The position numbers were made by a program, and so were the translations under genes. The notes below the pieces were generated by a model. That model was not told where the DNA came from. It saw only the letters and a program-made list of their open reading frames with translations, and ran no database searches. 64,000 bases of DNA. Source: a virus. Each line of letters starts with the position of its first letter. Within the stretch, counting starts at the first letter, position 1. Shown here one piece after another: positions 33,276 through 41,819 of the stretch. The stretch spans positions 1-64,000 of IMG/VR virus record IMGVR_UViG_3300042561_001378. One strand, 5' to 3'.

Positions 33276-33674
33276 TTATGCCGCGTGAGTAATTGCGCCA
33301 GAAATCGCCAGTTGTCCGGATTGCATCACCAGCACCAGATGGCTAGTCAATGCCCCAGCTTCGGTGATGCTGATATCCGCCCTACCGCTGGAGTTGGTCA
33401 CCAGGTAACCTGCCAGTTTGGTCACTGAGGCGATTAGCAAACCCCTGGAGTTAGCGATCGCCACGGCTCCACTAGCCGCTGTACCGATGGTTAATCCAGT
33501 GGCCGTCCCTGCAATGTACCAAGGCACCATTACTGATTTAGTCAGCGGGGTGCCTTCGCGGTCGAGGAGTTGGATTTCGGTGATGATTGCGTTAGTAGCT
33601 TCAGCGCCTACGGTGAACCGTGCCCCATAGGGTTGGGCCTCAAGCTCTGCCCAGTTTGTGATGATTTCAGCCAT
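33276..33674 (-). CDS. Putative capsid decoration protein
   Basis: 132 residues, strand-rich (FTVGAEATNAIITEIQLLD, ADISITEAGALTSHLVLVMQSGQLAISGAI). First gene downstream of the coat gene in transcription order, the usual place of decoration or stabilisation proteins. Inference from position. Confidence 0.5.
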   Translation of the reverse strand: MAEIITNWAELEAQPYGARFTVGAEATNAIITEIQLLDREGTPLTKSVMVPWYIAGTATGLTIGTAASGAVAIANSRGLLIASVTKLAGYLVTNSSGRADISITEAGALTSHLVLVMQSGQLAISGAITHAA

Positions 33675-33736
33675 GGTATTTCACCAGATAAAGAAAAGGA
33701 TAGGGGCCATTGCTGACCCCATCAAACTAGGCAGGT

Positions 33737-34882
33737 TTAGCCTGCGATCCTACAGGCCAAGGCCGGACGAACGGCCTTAACCCCGTACAAACAATCAATC
33801 GAAAACACAGTGCGTTTCCATTCCCGTTGGATTTCAAACCGCATTGCCAGTCCCGAGACATCATCCACCAAGGGCTGAATCAGTGAACCTGGAGTTTCCA
33901 AGTCCATCATTGGGCGGCTCGCAAACGCAAACGCTTCCCGATGAAAGGCCAGGTTCGTACTATGGGAGCCGACAAACGTTACCACAGCACCATCCGTCAC
34001 GTTAGCAACTAGGGGAGGCTGAATGCCCACTGTGGTCTCGTTGGCGGTAGGCGCATCGGCAGTCACGCTGGTGACTACATACTGCTGGGTATTGCCTGCG
34101 ACCGTGAACACATCGCCCACCACAGGCAGGGTAGCTAGGTCAGCGCCAGAGGCGTTGTCCAGCACCAGGGAGACGGCCCCGGCGGTAGCGTTGGCGTCGA
34201 TCGCAGCCGTCGCGGGAGCCCCCAGGGTATGGGTCGGGACTTGCTGATCTTGATACCAGTCAAAGCCCAGGGCTCGGGTAATGGTGCCATCGCGCAGCGC
34301 TTCAGAATCGCCAGACTCATTGACCTTTTGCAACACCGAAAGGCCGAGGGCGTTGGCATAGCCAAATGGGTCTAGAACCATGCGCCGCTCGTCCATGGGG
34401 GCCAAGGCACTGTTGAGGACTCGGGCAGCTTGCTGGGCCTCTAGGGTGGAGGTACCGAAGGGGTTAACGCCAGCGGTGCCCACAACGTTGTAGACCTCTT
34501 TGTAGAGAGCAAAGATTTCAGAGTTGATCTTATTGGCCAGGGCCTTAACAGCTTTCTCAATGGCTCGGGGCCGGGTGCCTTCTTGCACCTCTTTGATTTC
34601 CTTGTCGGTCATCACAAAAGTAGCAGCCTGGAATTTGTTTAGGACTAGCTGCTTTTTGGTGTTGGCTACATCAGAGATGATGTTGCTCGCTGGGGTAGCG
34701 CCAGGGGTGACATCAAACGCCGTCATATCGTTGAGGTCGTTAATGTCAATGGTGCTGCCCTGGGCCGCTGCATCGGAGCTGTAGCTATTGTTGATTAGGT
34801 TGGGGAGCACACAAGTTTCTCGCAATACTGAAAGGATATTGGCGAGAATTTGAGGAGTGAGATTTGTAATATCGTTAGCCAT
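33737..34882 (-). CDS. Major capsid protein, P22-coat-like
   Basis: 381 residues. N-terminal NLTPQILANILSVLRETCVLPNLINNSY and the region QLVLNKFQAATFVMTDKEIKEV fit the P22 coat fold; residues 215-300 include an inserted Ig-like/accessory domain (AGAVSLVLDNASGADLATLPVVGDVFTVAG). The end, LAFHREAFAFASRP...WKRTVFSIDCLYGVKAVRPALACRI, is the signature of the P22 coat family. It lies just downstream of the scaffold gene. Confidence 0.85.
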   Translation of the reverse strand: MANDITNLTPQILANILSVLRETCVLPNLINNSYSSDAAAQGSTIDINDLNDMTAFDVTPGATPASNIISDVANTKKQLVLNKFQAATFVMTDKEIKEVQEGTRPRAIEKAVKALANKINSEIFALYKEVYNVVGTAGVNPFGTSTLEAQQAARVLNSALAPMDERRMVLDPFGYANALGLSVLQKVNESGDSEALRDGTITRALGFDWYQDQQVPTHTLGAPATAAIDANATAGAVSLVLDNASGADLATLPVVGDVFTVAGNTQQYVVTSVTADAPTANETTVGIQPPLVANVTDGAVVTFVGSHSTNLAFHREAFAFASRPMMDLETPGSLIQPLVDDVSGLAMRFEIQREWKRTVFSIDCLYGVKAVRPALACRIAG

Positions 34883-35070
34883 GATCGTTCCACATTGAAT
34901 AGGGCAAAGAGGTTTGTAGCGTCTCTACCTGCATCGCAGTGGATACCCATCGGGTGTCCGGCGCTGAAAAGGGGGCAATGGTCATCGACCATCACCCCCC
35001 AATAGTACCCAATTTTTCGCAGTTGTGCTAAGGGATTACCGCAAGAGTATCATGGGCGAACGTTGACGTG

Positions 35071-35937
35071 CTAGCGAATGTTGACGCGCTGCTTCCCGCT
35101 TGCGATCGCCTTGAGCTCTGCGGGGGACATGCTGCCCATATGGGTCAGGTCGTCCCGTGACATGATTATGTCACCGCCTCGGCCATTGCCTCCGACCACG
35201 CCAGCGCCCGAGGATTTATTGTAGGCGGCGACCATGGTCTGCAAGACAGATCCATACCGGCCTTGCTGGATTTGCCGAATAAAGTCTCGCAAGTCGGCCT
35301 TCTTCACCTCGCCTGGTGCGCTGGGATCATCGACAAACCCCAGGGGCTTTCCATCGGGGCCAGTGATCGACTTCACCTCAGACCGATAACTCACCACAGT
35401 TTCACCACGCATGATAGGAATATACTCAAACTCGACGTGGGACGTGATAAAAGATTCAAACATACCGGACTCTGCCTCGTTGGCGGGTGAGAATCCAGCC
35501 TGCTGGCCGATGGCGGTAATAGTCTGCGATCGCGCTGTTTCCTGAAGGCTTTGGGTGAGTAGGTTGATCCGTTGGTCGTAGGCCTGTTTTAATTCAGCCT
35601 TTTCCCGCTCCGTCTGCAATCGCACTTCAGCTTCTTTCTTTTGCCGTTGCTCTTCCTCAACTTCTTGCCGCTCCAACTGAGCTAACTTTTGGCGCAATTC
35701 GGCAGGGTCAGCACCGCCCAAAAGTTCGTCAAATAAATCTGCCTTCTTAGCCTTACTCTTGAGATCTTGATTATCTGCCTTGATCCGTTCGAGGGCAGAT
35801 TTCAGCGCAGCCACGTCGCTAGCTGGAATCATCCCAGACTCATCAGGGATATCACGGATCCCTACAGAATCAGGGATCACTGTACTGGCATCGCCAGCCG
35901 CCGCCACGTCGGGGGCGTTTGTGAGGTCATCAGCCAT
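35071..35937 (-). CDS. Scaffolding protein
   Basis: 288 residues. Central coiled coil (LERIKADNQDLKSKAKKADLF...LAQLERQEVEEEQRQKKEAEVRLQTEREK). The C terminus (MSRDDLTHMGSMSPAELKAIASGKQRVNIR) is basic, as in P22-type scaffolds that contact coat protein. Gene order portal - head protein - scaffold - coat supports the call. Confidence 0.75.
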   Translation of the reverse strand: MADDLTNAPDVAAAGDASTVIPDSVGIRDIPDESGMIPASDVAALKSALERIKADNQDLKSKAKKADLFDELLGGADPAELRQKLAQLERQEVEEEQRQKKEAEVRLQTEREKAELKQAYDQRINLLTQSLQETARSQTITAIGQQAGFSPANEAESGMFESFITSHVEFEYIPIMRGETVVSYRSEVKSITGPDGKPLGFVDDPSAPGEVKKADLRDFIRQIQQGRYGSVLQTMVAAYNKSSGAGVVGGNGRGGDIIMSRDDLTHMGSMSPAELKAIASGKQRVNIR

Positions 35938-36005
35938 TTGTAATACTCGTAATCGGTACGACTACAAGTTTAGCTCAAACCCAAAAACTAATTCCCCCAA
36001 AGTTC

Positions 36006-36035
36006 TTGACAGTCACGAAAGGTGTTTGGTAGTAT
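36006..36035 (+). promoter_or_regulatory. Repeated early-type promoter, copy 2
   Basis: TTGACA, spacer GTCACGAAAGGTGTTTGG and TAGTAT. Same CAC-N5-GTG spacer core as the others. It drives a single small gene within the minus-strand head block. Confidence 0.85.
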
Positions 36036-36065
36036 GGATGCATACACCGCAAAGGACACCAATCC

Positions 36066-36215
36066 ATGACCGACATTCGCAGCACCTTCTACTCTGCTAC
36101 CGGCCTCGTCAACACCCAGGAATGGGACGCCGCTGGCCCCGAGGACACCATCACAGTGCACGAGGGTAAACGCCGCGACACCTACCAAAAGAAATTCTGG
36201 AGTGTCGCCTACTAG
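36066..36215 (+). CDS. Small protein, 49 aa, antisense insertion in head block
   Basis: MTDIRSTFYSATGLVNTQEW, then DTITVHEGKRRDTYQKKFWSVAY. It has its own promoter (36006) and terminator (36223) and lies between the scaffold and head-morphogenesis genes, so it is a self-contained expression unit (moron). Function unknown. Confidence 0.65.
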   Translation: MTDIRSTFYSATGLVNTQEWDAAGPEDTITVHEGKRRDTYQKKFWSVAY

Positions 36216-36222
36216 CCCACCG

Positions 36223-36246
36223 CCCCTCACCCGAGGGGTTTTTTTT
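36223..36246 (+). terminator. Rho-independent terminator
   Basis: CCCCTC-ACCC-GAGGGG followed by eight Ts. Its stem recurs without the T run at 44571 and 44903. Confidence 0.9.
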
Positions 36247-36248
36247 GA

Positions 36249-37493
36249 CTACTTCTCGACCCATGCCCGGATTGTTCTAAAGCCCAATTCGTAGAAAGCC
36301 ACCAGCCTGTGACGGCCATCTGTGATGTCATAGCCAGGGGGTATGTTGAACTCGTTCCCCGGCTCCGCAAACGATAGCCTAGGCGCTGTGAACGGTTCGC
36401 CAGATTCAGACGATCGCAGAATGTCCGTTTTTAGCCGGTCAATCCTGGCCCGTTCGTTGGGGTTGCTCAGGTCAATCGGTAGGCCATTGCGCCGCCAATC
36501 TTCGTAGATAGTTCCTACCTCAACCGTTCGCAGTCGTTCATTAGATGGCATCGACGTTGGCTTAGCCCATTTGAGCGCGGCTGCGGTACGTTCTGATGGG
36601 GGCGTCTGCTGCTCAGGCCCAGTCTGTAGTGTTGCGGTAGGTTGTGCCTGTGGCGGCGCTGTAGCTGGCATCGGTAGGCGATCGCTCAAAGTAGCCATGC
36701 GATACTCAACCCGACAACGGCAACGGCCCCTACACCGGCAGGCCACACCCACCGGGGTAACCTCAGCAGCCGGTATCCAATCAGGACGGGCAAGGCCTGG
36801 GCAATCAGGGCAGTGGTCGGCGGCAGGGTCAAGCATCCGCCGCGCCATCCACCGACCATCGAGGTGGCTTTGGTGCTGGGCATCAAAAAAACTAACCCCA
36901 GCGCTGTAGCCATACCGCCCCGCCCGGTATCGTGCCATTTTCTCCGAGACTTCGCCGTCGGCAATACCCTGGGCCAGATTAGCTAGTCCATCAAGGTCAG
37001 CCACTATCTGCTGTCGCAATCGTTCTAGGTGTTCTGGAGTGAGCTGCCCCGCTGTACCGGCCCCAGCCTGGGCCATCCTAAAATGCGATCGCACAATATC
37101 CCGGCCCATGGCCCGTTGCCATTGCTCCAGGCTCACGTCTCCGGCCACCATGCGATCGGTGAGGCGTTGCATCCGGGCTTGGTTCTGGGCCTGCTCAGCC
37201 AGTACCCGGCGTTGAAGGTCGGTGGTCCTCAGCGGCGATCGCCCTTGGTAGTATCGCCCATCCCGCGCACTGTAGGCCAAGCCCCTAGGCGCAATATTGG
37301 CCAGCAGGGCCAGCAACAGGGTGGCTACCAATAGCTCCTCGAGGGCGTTGCTAGATTCCCGGTTAGCATCATCGATGAGGGTCTGTAGCTCTGCCGTATC
37401 GTAGGGCGGCTCAAGGGCGTCTGTTCCTACCAGGGCCTCAAGTTCAGCTAGGGGGTAGGCAGTGCCGTTGATGGTGAGGGTTTCTACGGCCAT
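36249..37493 (-). CDS. Mu F-like head morphogenesis protein with ParB-like tail
   Basis: 414 residues. The head domain includes AQAGAGTAGQLTPEHLERLRQQI, FFDAQHQSHLDGRWMARRML and HCPDCPGLARPDWIPAAEVTPVG, then a CRCRGRCRCRVEY zinc-like end, the usual mark of minor head proteins of the Mu F class. After a Pro/Thr-rich linker (about 285-315), the last 95 residues end YDITDGRHRLVAFYELGFRTIRAWVEK, a ParB/sulfiredoxin-like domain with the DGRHR core. The fusion may be functional or a late acquisition. Confidence 0.75.
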   Translation of the reverse strand: MAVETLTINGTAYPLAELEALVGTDALEPPYDTAELQTLIDDANRESSNALEELLVATLLLALLANIAPRGLAYSARDGRYYQGRSPLRTTDLQRRVLAEQAQNQARMQRLTDRMVAGDVSLEQWQRAMGRDIVRSHFRMAQAGAGTAGQLTPEHLERLRQQIVADLDGLANLAQGIADGEVSEKMARYRAGRYGYSAGVSFFDAQHQSHLDGRWMARRMLDPAADHCPDCPGLARPDWIPAAEVTPVGVACRCRGRCRCRVEYRMATLSDRLPMPATAPPQAQPTATLQTGPEQQTPPSERTAAALKWAKPTSMPSNERLRTVEVGTIYEDWRRNGLPIDLSNPNERARIDRLKTDILRSSESGEPFTAPRLSFAEPGNEFNIPPGYDITDGRHRLVAFYELGFRTIRAWVEK

Positions 37494-37909
37494 CAGAACA
37501 AAATATTCCCGCCCTCGGTCACCGCCCCCAGTACATCCTGCGGGTCGATCAAGTCTTTCAGCTTGGCCTTAAGCGCTGCCAGCTTGTTGGTGTAGGCGGT
37601 ACTCTCTTGCACTCCAGAGGGCGATCGAGTAATAGACAACTCCCCAGGGATTGACACACTGGAGATCCCATCGTTAGCCGTCAACCCCAGGTCTAAATCT
37701 TCATCGGGGTCGCCGTACAGGGCCACCTGTAGCGCCTCAATCCGTTCCAGCAACCGCTGCACCTGGGCCACCACAGCATCACCATACTGTGCGTCAAAAA
37801 CCTCGACATCGCGCAGCAACGTTTGGAGCCGGGATGACTCAGTGCGCTGGTGTCGCTCCAGGTTCAAGGCTTCGGCGATGGCGCGGCGGTTCGCGGCGGT
37901 GAATGGCAT
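37493..37909 (-). CDS. Small head-operon protein, 138 aa
   Basis: Helical (RLQTLLRDVEVFDAQYGDAVVAQVQRLLERIEALQVALYG), then a short Ser-rich loop and helix NKLAALKAKLKDLIDP. It lies between portal and head protein and overlaps both neighbours at start/stop. Function unknown; possibly an adaptor. Confidence 0.55.
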   Translation of the reverse strand: MPFTAANRRAIAEALNLERHQRTESSRLQTLLRDVEVFDAQYGDAVVAQVQRLLERIEALQVALYGDPDEDLDLGLTANDGISSVSIPGELSITRSPSGVQESTAYTNKLAALKAKLKDLIDPQDVLGAVTEGGNILF

Positions 37910-39435
37910 TACTGCACCCCCACGGTAGGTTGACCAGGTGTAGCCGCAGATAGACCCAGTGTACCACCAACCAACGGCTCACCCTGGCCTGCCACTGCTT
38001 CCATTTCTTCAGTATAAACGCCCAATTCTTTGCGTTTCACGTCGTATTCAGCTTTGTTCAAGGCTCCGGCCAAGAACTCACTCTGCCAGAACATCAACTC
38101 TTGGGCCGTCGGCGGGGTTGAGAGCACTGATTCAGATATGGTGATGCCACCCACAGGATTTTCAGGGCTCCAGTCAGGGTTACTAAATCGTTCCCACAGG
38201 TCAAAAACTGACTGCACTGCTGATTCCTTACGGCGGGCGATATTGCGTAGACCCAACCGGGATTGGATAGTTTCGATCTCAGCCTCCGTCGCAGTTCTGG
38301 CGATCGTGCCATTGCTCAAAAAAGCCTGGGCCATATCATCCATCGCCGCTAACCGATCCCGTTGCCCTTCCCGAGTGGAGGCGATCGCAGTCCCAGCGGG
38401 CTCCAGTAGGTTGAGCGATGCCCCACCCGCTAACGTAATCACCCGACCACTCCCGGCTAGGTCTGGCTCCTTCTCCGGGGCCGCGCCAGGGTACGATTTC
38501 ACTAGCATGGCGTAGTTGCAACGGTCTTCAGCCGTGTTGAGGCTGCTGTGCTTGTTAAAAAACTCTAGGTTGAAATCAACCAGGGGCATGTACTCAGGAG
38601 TCCCGCCCCGGTCATTGTCATTGTCCACGCCAGCAAATAACAGCGGATCCCCATAGGGCGAATACCATACCAGGGGCACTCGGGGCAGGGGACGGCCAGA
38701 AGCGTCGAAGATGGGGCTAGGAGGCTTAGTCTGCATCAACTCACTGCCCAGCCCCTTTGCAGCCCTGGGAACATCTTCCCATTCTTCATACAGGCATTGG
38801 TAGCGCTGTTCAGCCCCACCGGGTAGCCGGATAGGGGTGCCTAGCTGCTCCAGCGAAAAGACCCAGTACCGATTCCGCACGGTGTACCCAAACCGGCCCT
38901 CTGGCACCGACACAGACCGCCGGATACTGATGAGCGATATCTCTAGGTGGCCATCAACCAGCATAGTCTGAGGGGCACACACATCCCGCAGGTTGATCGG
39001 GATAAACCGGGGGCGTCGTGCCTGGCGTTGCTCGTCGCGGCTCTCCGCTGGGGGAGTATCGACCAGGCCCAGAACGCCGTTGTAAAGCAAGGCCTCAATG
39101 TCCCAATCCAACAACACCGACTCCAGACTATTCCCCTGGCCGTCGAAGTCGTCTCGGGCATCTAGCACCGCCTGGGGTACATCGTCGTCGAGGACAAATT
39201 CACTGAGCAAACCAGAGTGGGCCTTGACGGCGGGGCTCAGTTTATTGGCAAAGGCCACTGATTCAATCCGGGCCTCATAAACCTTGTCGTGCTCGCCCAA
39301 CTGCTGCCGTAGGTAACGACGCTTCAGCTCGTCAGTGTGAAGACCATGGTAAACGTCCCCCAGTCGGAGCCATAGGGGGCTCAAATATGTTTGCCAATAC
39401 GAGGGCCGCCAGTCTGGTTGGTCTGTTTTTGCCAT
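37909..39435 (-). CDS. Portal protein (DUF4055-type)
   Basis: 508 residues. WRPSYWQTYLSPLWLRLGDVYHGLHTDELKRRYL opens the protein, followed by ESVAFANKLSPAVKAHSGLL and LLDWDIEALLYNGVLGLVDTP, the pattern of DUF4055 portal proteins. FFNKHSSLNTAEDRCNYAMLVKSY and GASLNLLEPAG fit the stem and crown helices. Located between terminase and head protein. Confidence 0.8.
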   Translation of the reverse strand: MAKTDQPDWRPSYWQTYLSPLWLRLGDVYHGLHTDELKRRYLRQQLGEHDKVYEARIESVAFANKLSPAVKAHSGLLSEFVLDDDVPQAVLDARDDFDGQGNSLESVLLDWDIEALLYNGVLGLVDTPPAESRDEQRQARRPRFIPINLRDVCAPQTMLVDGHLEISLISIRRSVSVPEGRFGYTVRNRYWVFSLEQLGTPIRLPGGAEQRYQCLYEEWEDVPRAAKGLGSELMQTKPPSPIFDASGRPLPRVPLVWYSPYGDPLLFAGVDNDNDRGGTPEYMPLVDFNLEFFNKHSSLNTAEDRCNYAMLVKSYPGAAPEKEPDLAGSGRVITLAGGASLNLLEPAGTAIASTREGQRDRLAAMDDMAQAFLSNGTIARTATEAEIETIQSRLGLRNIARRKESAVQSVFDLWERFSNPDWSPENPVGGITISESVLSTPPTAQELMFWQSEFLAGALNKAEYDVKRKELGVYTEEMEAVAGQGEPLVGGTLGLSAATPGQPTVGVQ

Positions 39436-39452
39436 GGCCGTATTCTAGCCCA

Positions 39453-40910
39453 TCACCACATCGCGGAAGCACCGAGAGAGATCCGGCCCTCAACGATAGA
39501 ATCCATCACTGCAAATGCCATCGCCATCGCCATCACTCGGTCATCATGGCCTGTTTCTGCCTTCCGTTCTCGCAATGAGAATGCCTTCATCTCCCGAATC
39601 CCTTCCCAGTCTTTCGGGTAGATGGCCTCGCCCCGTTCCACAGCGATCGCAATGCGGTCAGTGTTAGTCACCTTAGAGACTGGGCTAGTGTTGATGTTCT
39701 CAAACCGGGTCAAGGGTCGCTGTTTACTCAGGTTCTCCAGCACTACCTTTCCGCCGCTGTTGCCCTCCACCGCTACCAGCAAGGGTTTGTAGCGATCGCA
39801 GTAGTCCATGGTAGCAGTCATGCTCAACTCCACCGACCGCTGGCCCTCGGCGTACTCTGCCACCAGACTAGGTACTCCATGGGTAATGTCCCAGACCTGC
39901 GCCACAAACCTATCATCGCCGCCGAAGTTAGGGTCTACGCCCATCACATACCGGTGCCCTGACACTGGCCCCGCCCAGGCTCCCATGGCCTGCGCGTCAA
40001 CCGCCGCCGTGTTGAACAATTTCCCGCCAGTGCTGTCGTCAAAGGATATGTTAAATTCTCGTTGGGTCTGGGCTTCGGTGATCCGCTGTTTCTCCCGAAC
40101 CTCAATCAAGTAGTTGTCATTTTTCCCATGCAGCGGGTGAGCACGCCAATGGATGATCGCCTTACCCCAGCCCTGTTCATCAACCCATTCTTGGTAGGGC
40201 TCAATCAGTTCTTCCCGCATCTGGCGGCAAATATCTAGGGCATCCACGTCCCCGTTATTTTCAGTAAATGTCTCATAGTAAAGCCCTGTTTTGGCGTTAG
40301 GGGTGCTCAGCAAAATAGTGTGAGCCTGGCCTTGTTGCTCCGGCACCGACTGCGCCGGAGTGCTAGCCCCAAACAGCTCCTCAAACCCCGACACAAAGGC
40401 GCACTCGTCAAATAAAATATCCCAGATTGATTCCAGGCCCCGCCCACTGTTCTGGCTAGCGGTGCGAAACACAATCCGCCCCCCGCCCTCCACGGCGATG
40501 TCCTTCACGTTGTTGCTAGATAGCGGGATTCCAGCACTCGCTGCCATCAACCGTACCCGTCGGGCAATGTTGGCCGTATCGTCCTGGCCCTTACTGAATA
40601 CCGCTGCAAAGTAGGTCGGGTACATGCAGGCTTTATGCAAAAACTTACTGGCGACCATCTCAGTCAAACCATGCTGTCTCGGCTTGACGATGACCACACC
40701 CCGGCATCGGTCTATCAGGTCACTAATGCTCGCCTGGAATGAGTACGGGTCAAACGGCACCATCCTTGTTCCCGACCGAATACGGGTCAGTCGGGCAAAG
40801 CTGGGCCAGTCTTTTGGGATGTGGGCCAGGTGGGAGGGCACAGTTTGCAGCGATCGCCGTCGTCGCAGTTCAAGCTCAGCCCTTGCCCTGGTCGCTAAAT
40901 CAGCCACCAT
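39453..40910 (-). CDS. terL: Terminase large subunit
   Basis: 485 residues. ATPase: VVIVKPRQHGLTEM (Walker-A-like, residues about 72-85), DILFDECAF (Walker B), LLSTPNA (coupling motif). Nuclease: MGVDPNFGGDD, LLVAVEGNSGG and ETGHDDRVMAMAMA supply the acidic metal residues. Overlaps the small subunit gene by 11 nt. Packages DNA into the prohead through the portal encoded next. Confidence 0.9.
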   Translation of the reverse strand: MVADLATRARAELELRRRRSLQTVPSHLAHIPKDWPSFARLTRIRSGTRMVPFDPYSFQASISDLIDRCRGVVIVKPRQHGLTEMVASKFLHKACMYPTYFAAVFSKGQDDTANIARRVRLMAASAGIPLSSNNVKDIAVEGGGRIVFRTASQNSGRGLESIWDILFDECAFVSGFEELFGASTPAQSVPEQQGQAHTILLSTPNAKTGLYYETFTENNGDVDALDICRQMREELIEPYQEWVDEQGWGKAIIHWRAHPLHGKNDNYLIEVREKQRITEAQTQREFNISFDDSTGGKLFNTAAVDAQAMGAWAGPVSGHRYVMGVDPNFGGDDRFVAQVWDITHGVPSLVAEYAEGQRSVELSMTATMDYCDRYKPLLVAVEGNSGGKVVLENLSKQRPLTRFENINTSPVSKVTNTDRIAIAVERGEAIYPKDWEGIREMKAFSLRERKAETGHDDRVMAMAMAFAVMDSIVEGRISLGASAMW

Positions 40911-41397
40911 TGGCTAACTTCTCCAGTGCAGCGTCTGGCAGGTTGCTGATGTCGATAACTTCCTGTCGTTCGGTGGCCAGGCCCTCGGTCATGCGTTCAA
41001 TATCGATCGCAACCTTGGCCAGGCTCAGAACGTCCCCTGGCTTAAGCCCTGTTGGGGTATCAGCTTCCTGCTTCTTCCGTATCAACACCAGCTCCCGTTG
41101 GGCGATCGCGCCCATCAACTTAGCGAGGCCAGCATGGCGGGTGAGCATCTCGGCAGCGTCGATGATTTTCTGGGCCTGAGCAACGGTAGCCTGAACGTTA
41201 GGTACAGTCCCTGCCAGTGTACCTAGATTCTCTCTGTAGCGCTTCCGCTGATCTGGCCAATCCTCTTGACTGGCACGGTTTCTAAGGCTTGAGTACGCAG
41301 GTGCTCCGGTGTACTTTGACAGCCGTTTATAGTCCAGGTCATCAGGCCCCTGAACAAACTGATCGCGCCAAATCTTCCAGTTAACTTTTGCTGCCAT
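40900..41397 (-). CDS. terS: Terminase small subunit
   Basis: 165 residues. VNWKIWRDQFVQGPDDLDYKRLSKYTGAPAYSSLRNRASQEDWPDQRKRY is an HTH-type DNA-binding start as in phage small terminases (W.....W..Q...YR......), followed by a long helical oligomerisation region. First gene of the head operon. Confidence 0.75.
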   Translation of the reverse strand: MAAKVNWKIWRDQFVQGPDDLDYKRLSKYTGAPAYSSLRNRASQEDWPDQRKRYRENLGTLAGTVPNVQATVAQAQKIIDAAEMLTRHAGLAKLMGAIAQRELVLIRKKQEADTPTGLKPGDVLSLAKVAIDIERMTEGLATERQEVIDISNLPDAALEKLANGG

Positions 41398-41468
41398 CGC
41401 TCAATAATAACAACCCTCCACCCGGTAGCGTATCGTGGGGGATACCTAATCCGCCATAGAAACACGAA

Positions 41469-41495
41469 ACCCCCGGCACTATTGCAGCCGGGGGT
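41469..41495 (-). terminator. Terminator upstream of the packaging genes
   Basis: ACCCCCGGC/GCCGGGGGT stem. In the minus direction TTTCGTGTTTCT follows, so it separates the radical SAM operon from the packaging operon. Confidence 0.7.
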
Positions 41496-41630
41496 CGGTG
41501 CCTGAGCTCGCGTCACTGGCCGGAGGACTGTGTGGTTGGTGGAGCGGGGCAGCCTCGCCGCTTGTGTTCTTATTATGGCATTCCTGGCCCACCAATAGGT
41601 AAAGCCAGGATAAAGTTTCTGTAAAGATAA

Positions 41631-41819
41631 TTAGCTCCTGAACCGGTCAATGTTTCGGAACGATCGGCCTGTAGCTGGGTCGATTCTACGCGCTGCCGCC
41701 GTTTGTGCCCTACGGCCCGCCGCTGTTGATGTGATAGTTTCTCTGGCACTACCGCCACCGCTGCCTCTTCTCCCGCCGCCGCTTCTACCGCCGCCTCCGC
41801 CGCCTCCAGCCATGATCAT
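41631..41819 (-). CDS. Gly/Arg-rich small protein coupled to radical SAM gene, 62 aa
   Basis: ATG at 41819 overlaps the radical SAM stop (ATGA), with AAAGGAC as ribosome site. The product starts MIMAGGGGGGGRSGGGRR, continues with a Ser/Ala/Thr segment and ends RIDPATGRSFRNIDRFRS. Low complexity and basic. It could be a nucleic-acid-binding peptide, or a substrate of the enzyme next to it; neither is shown. Confidence 0.6.
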   Translation of the reverse strand: MIMAGGGGGGGRSGGGRRGSGGGSARETITSTAAGRRAQTAAARRIDPATGRSFRNIDRFRS

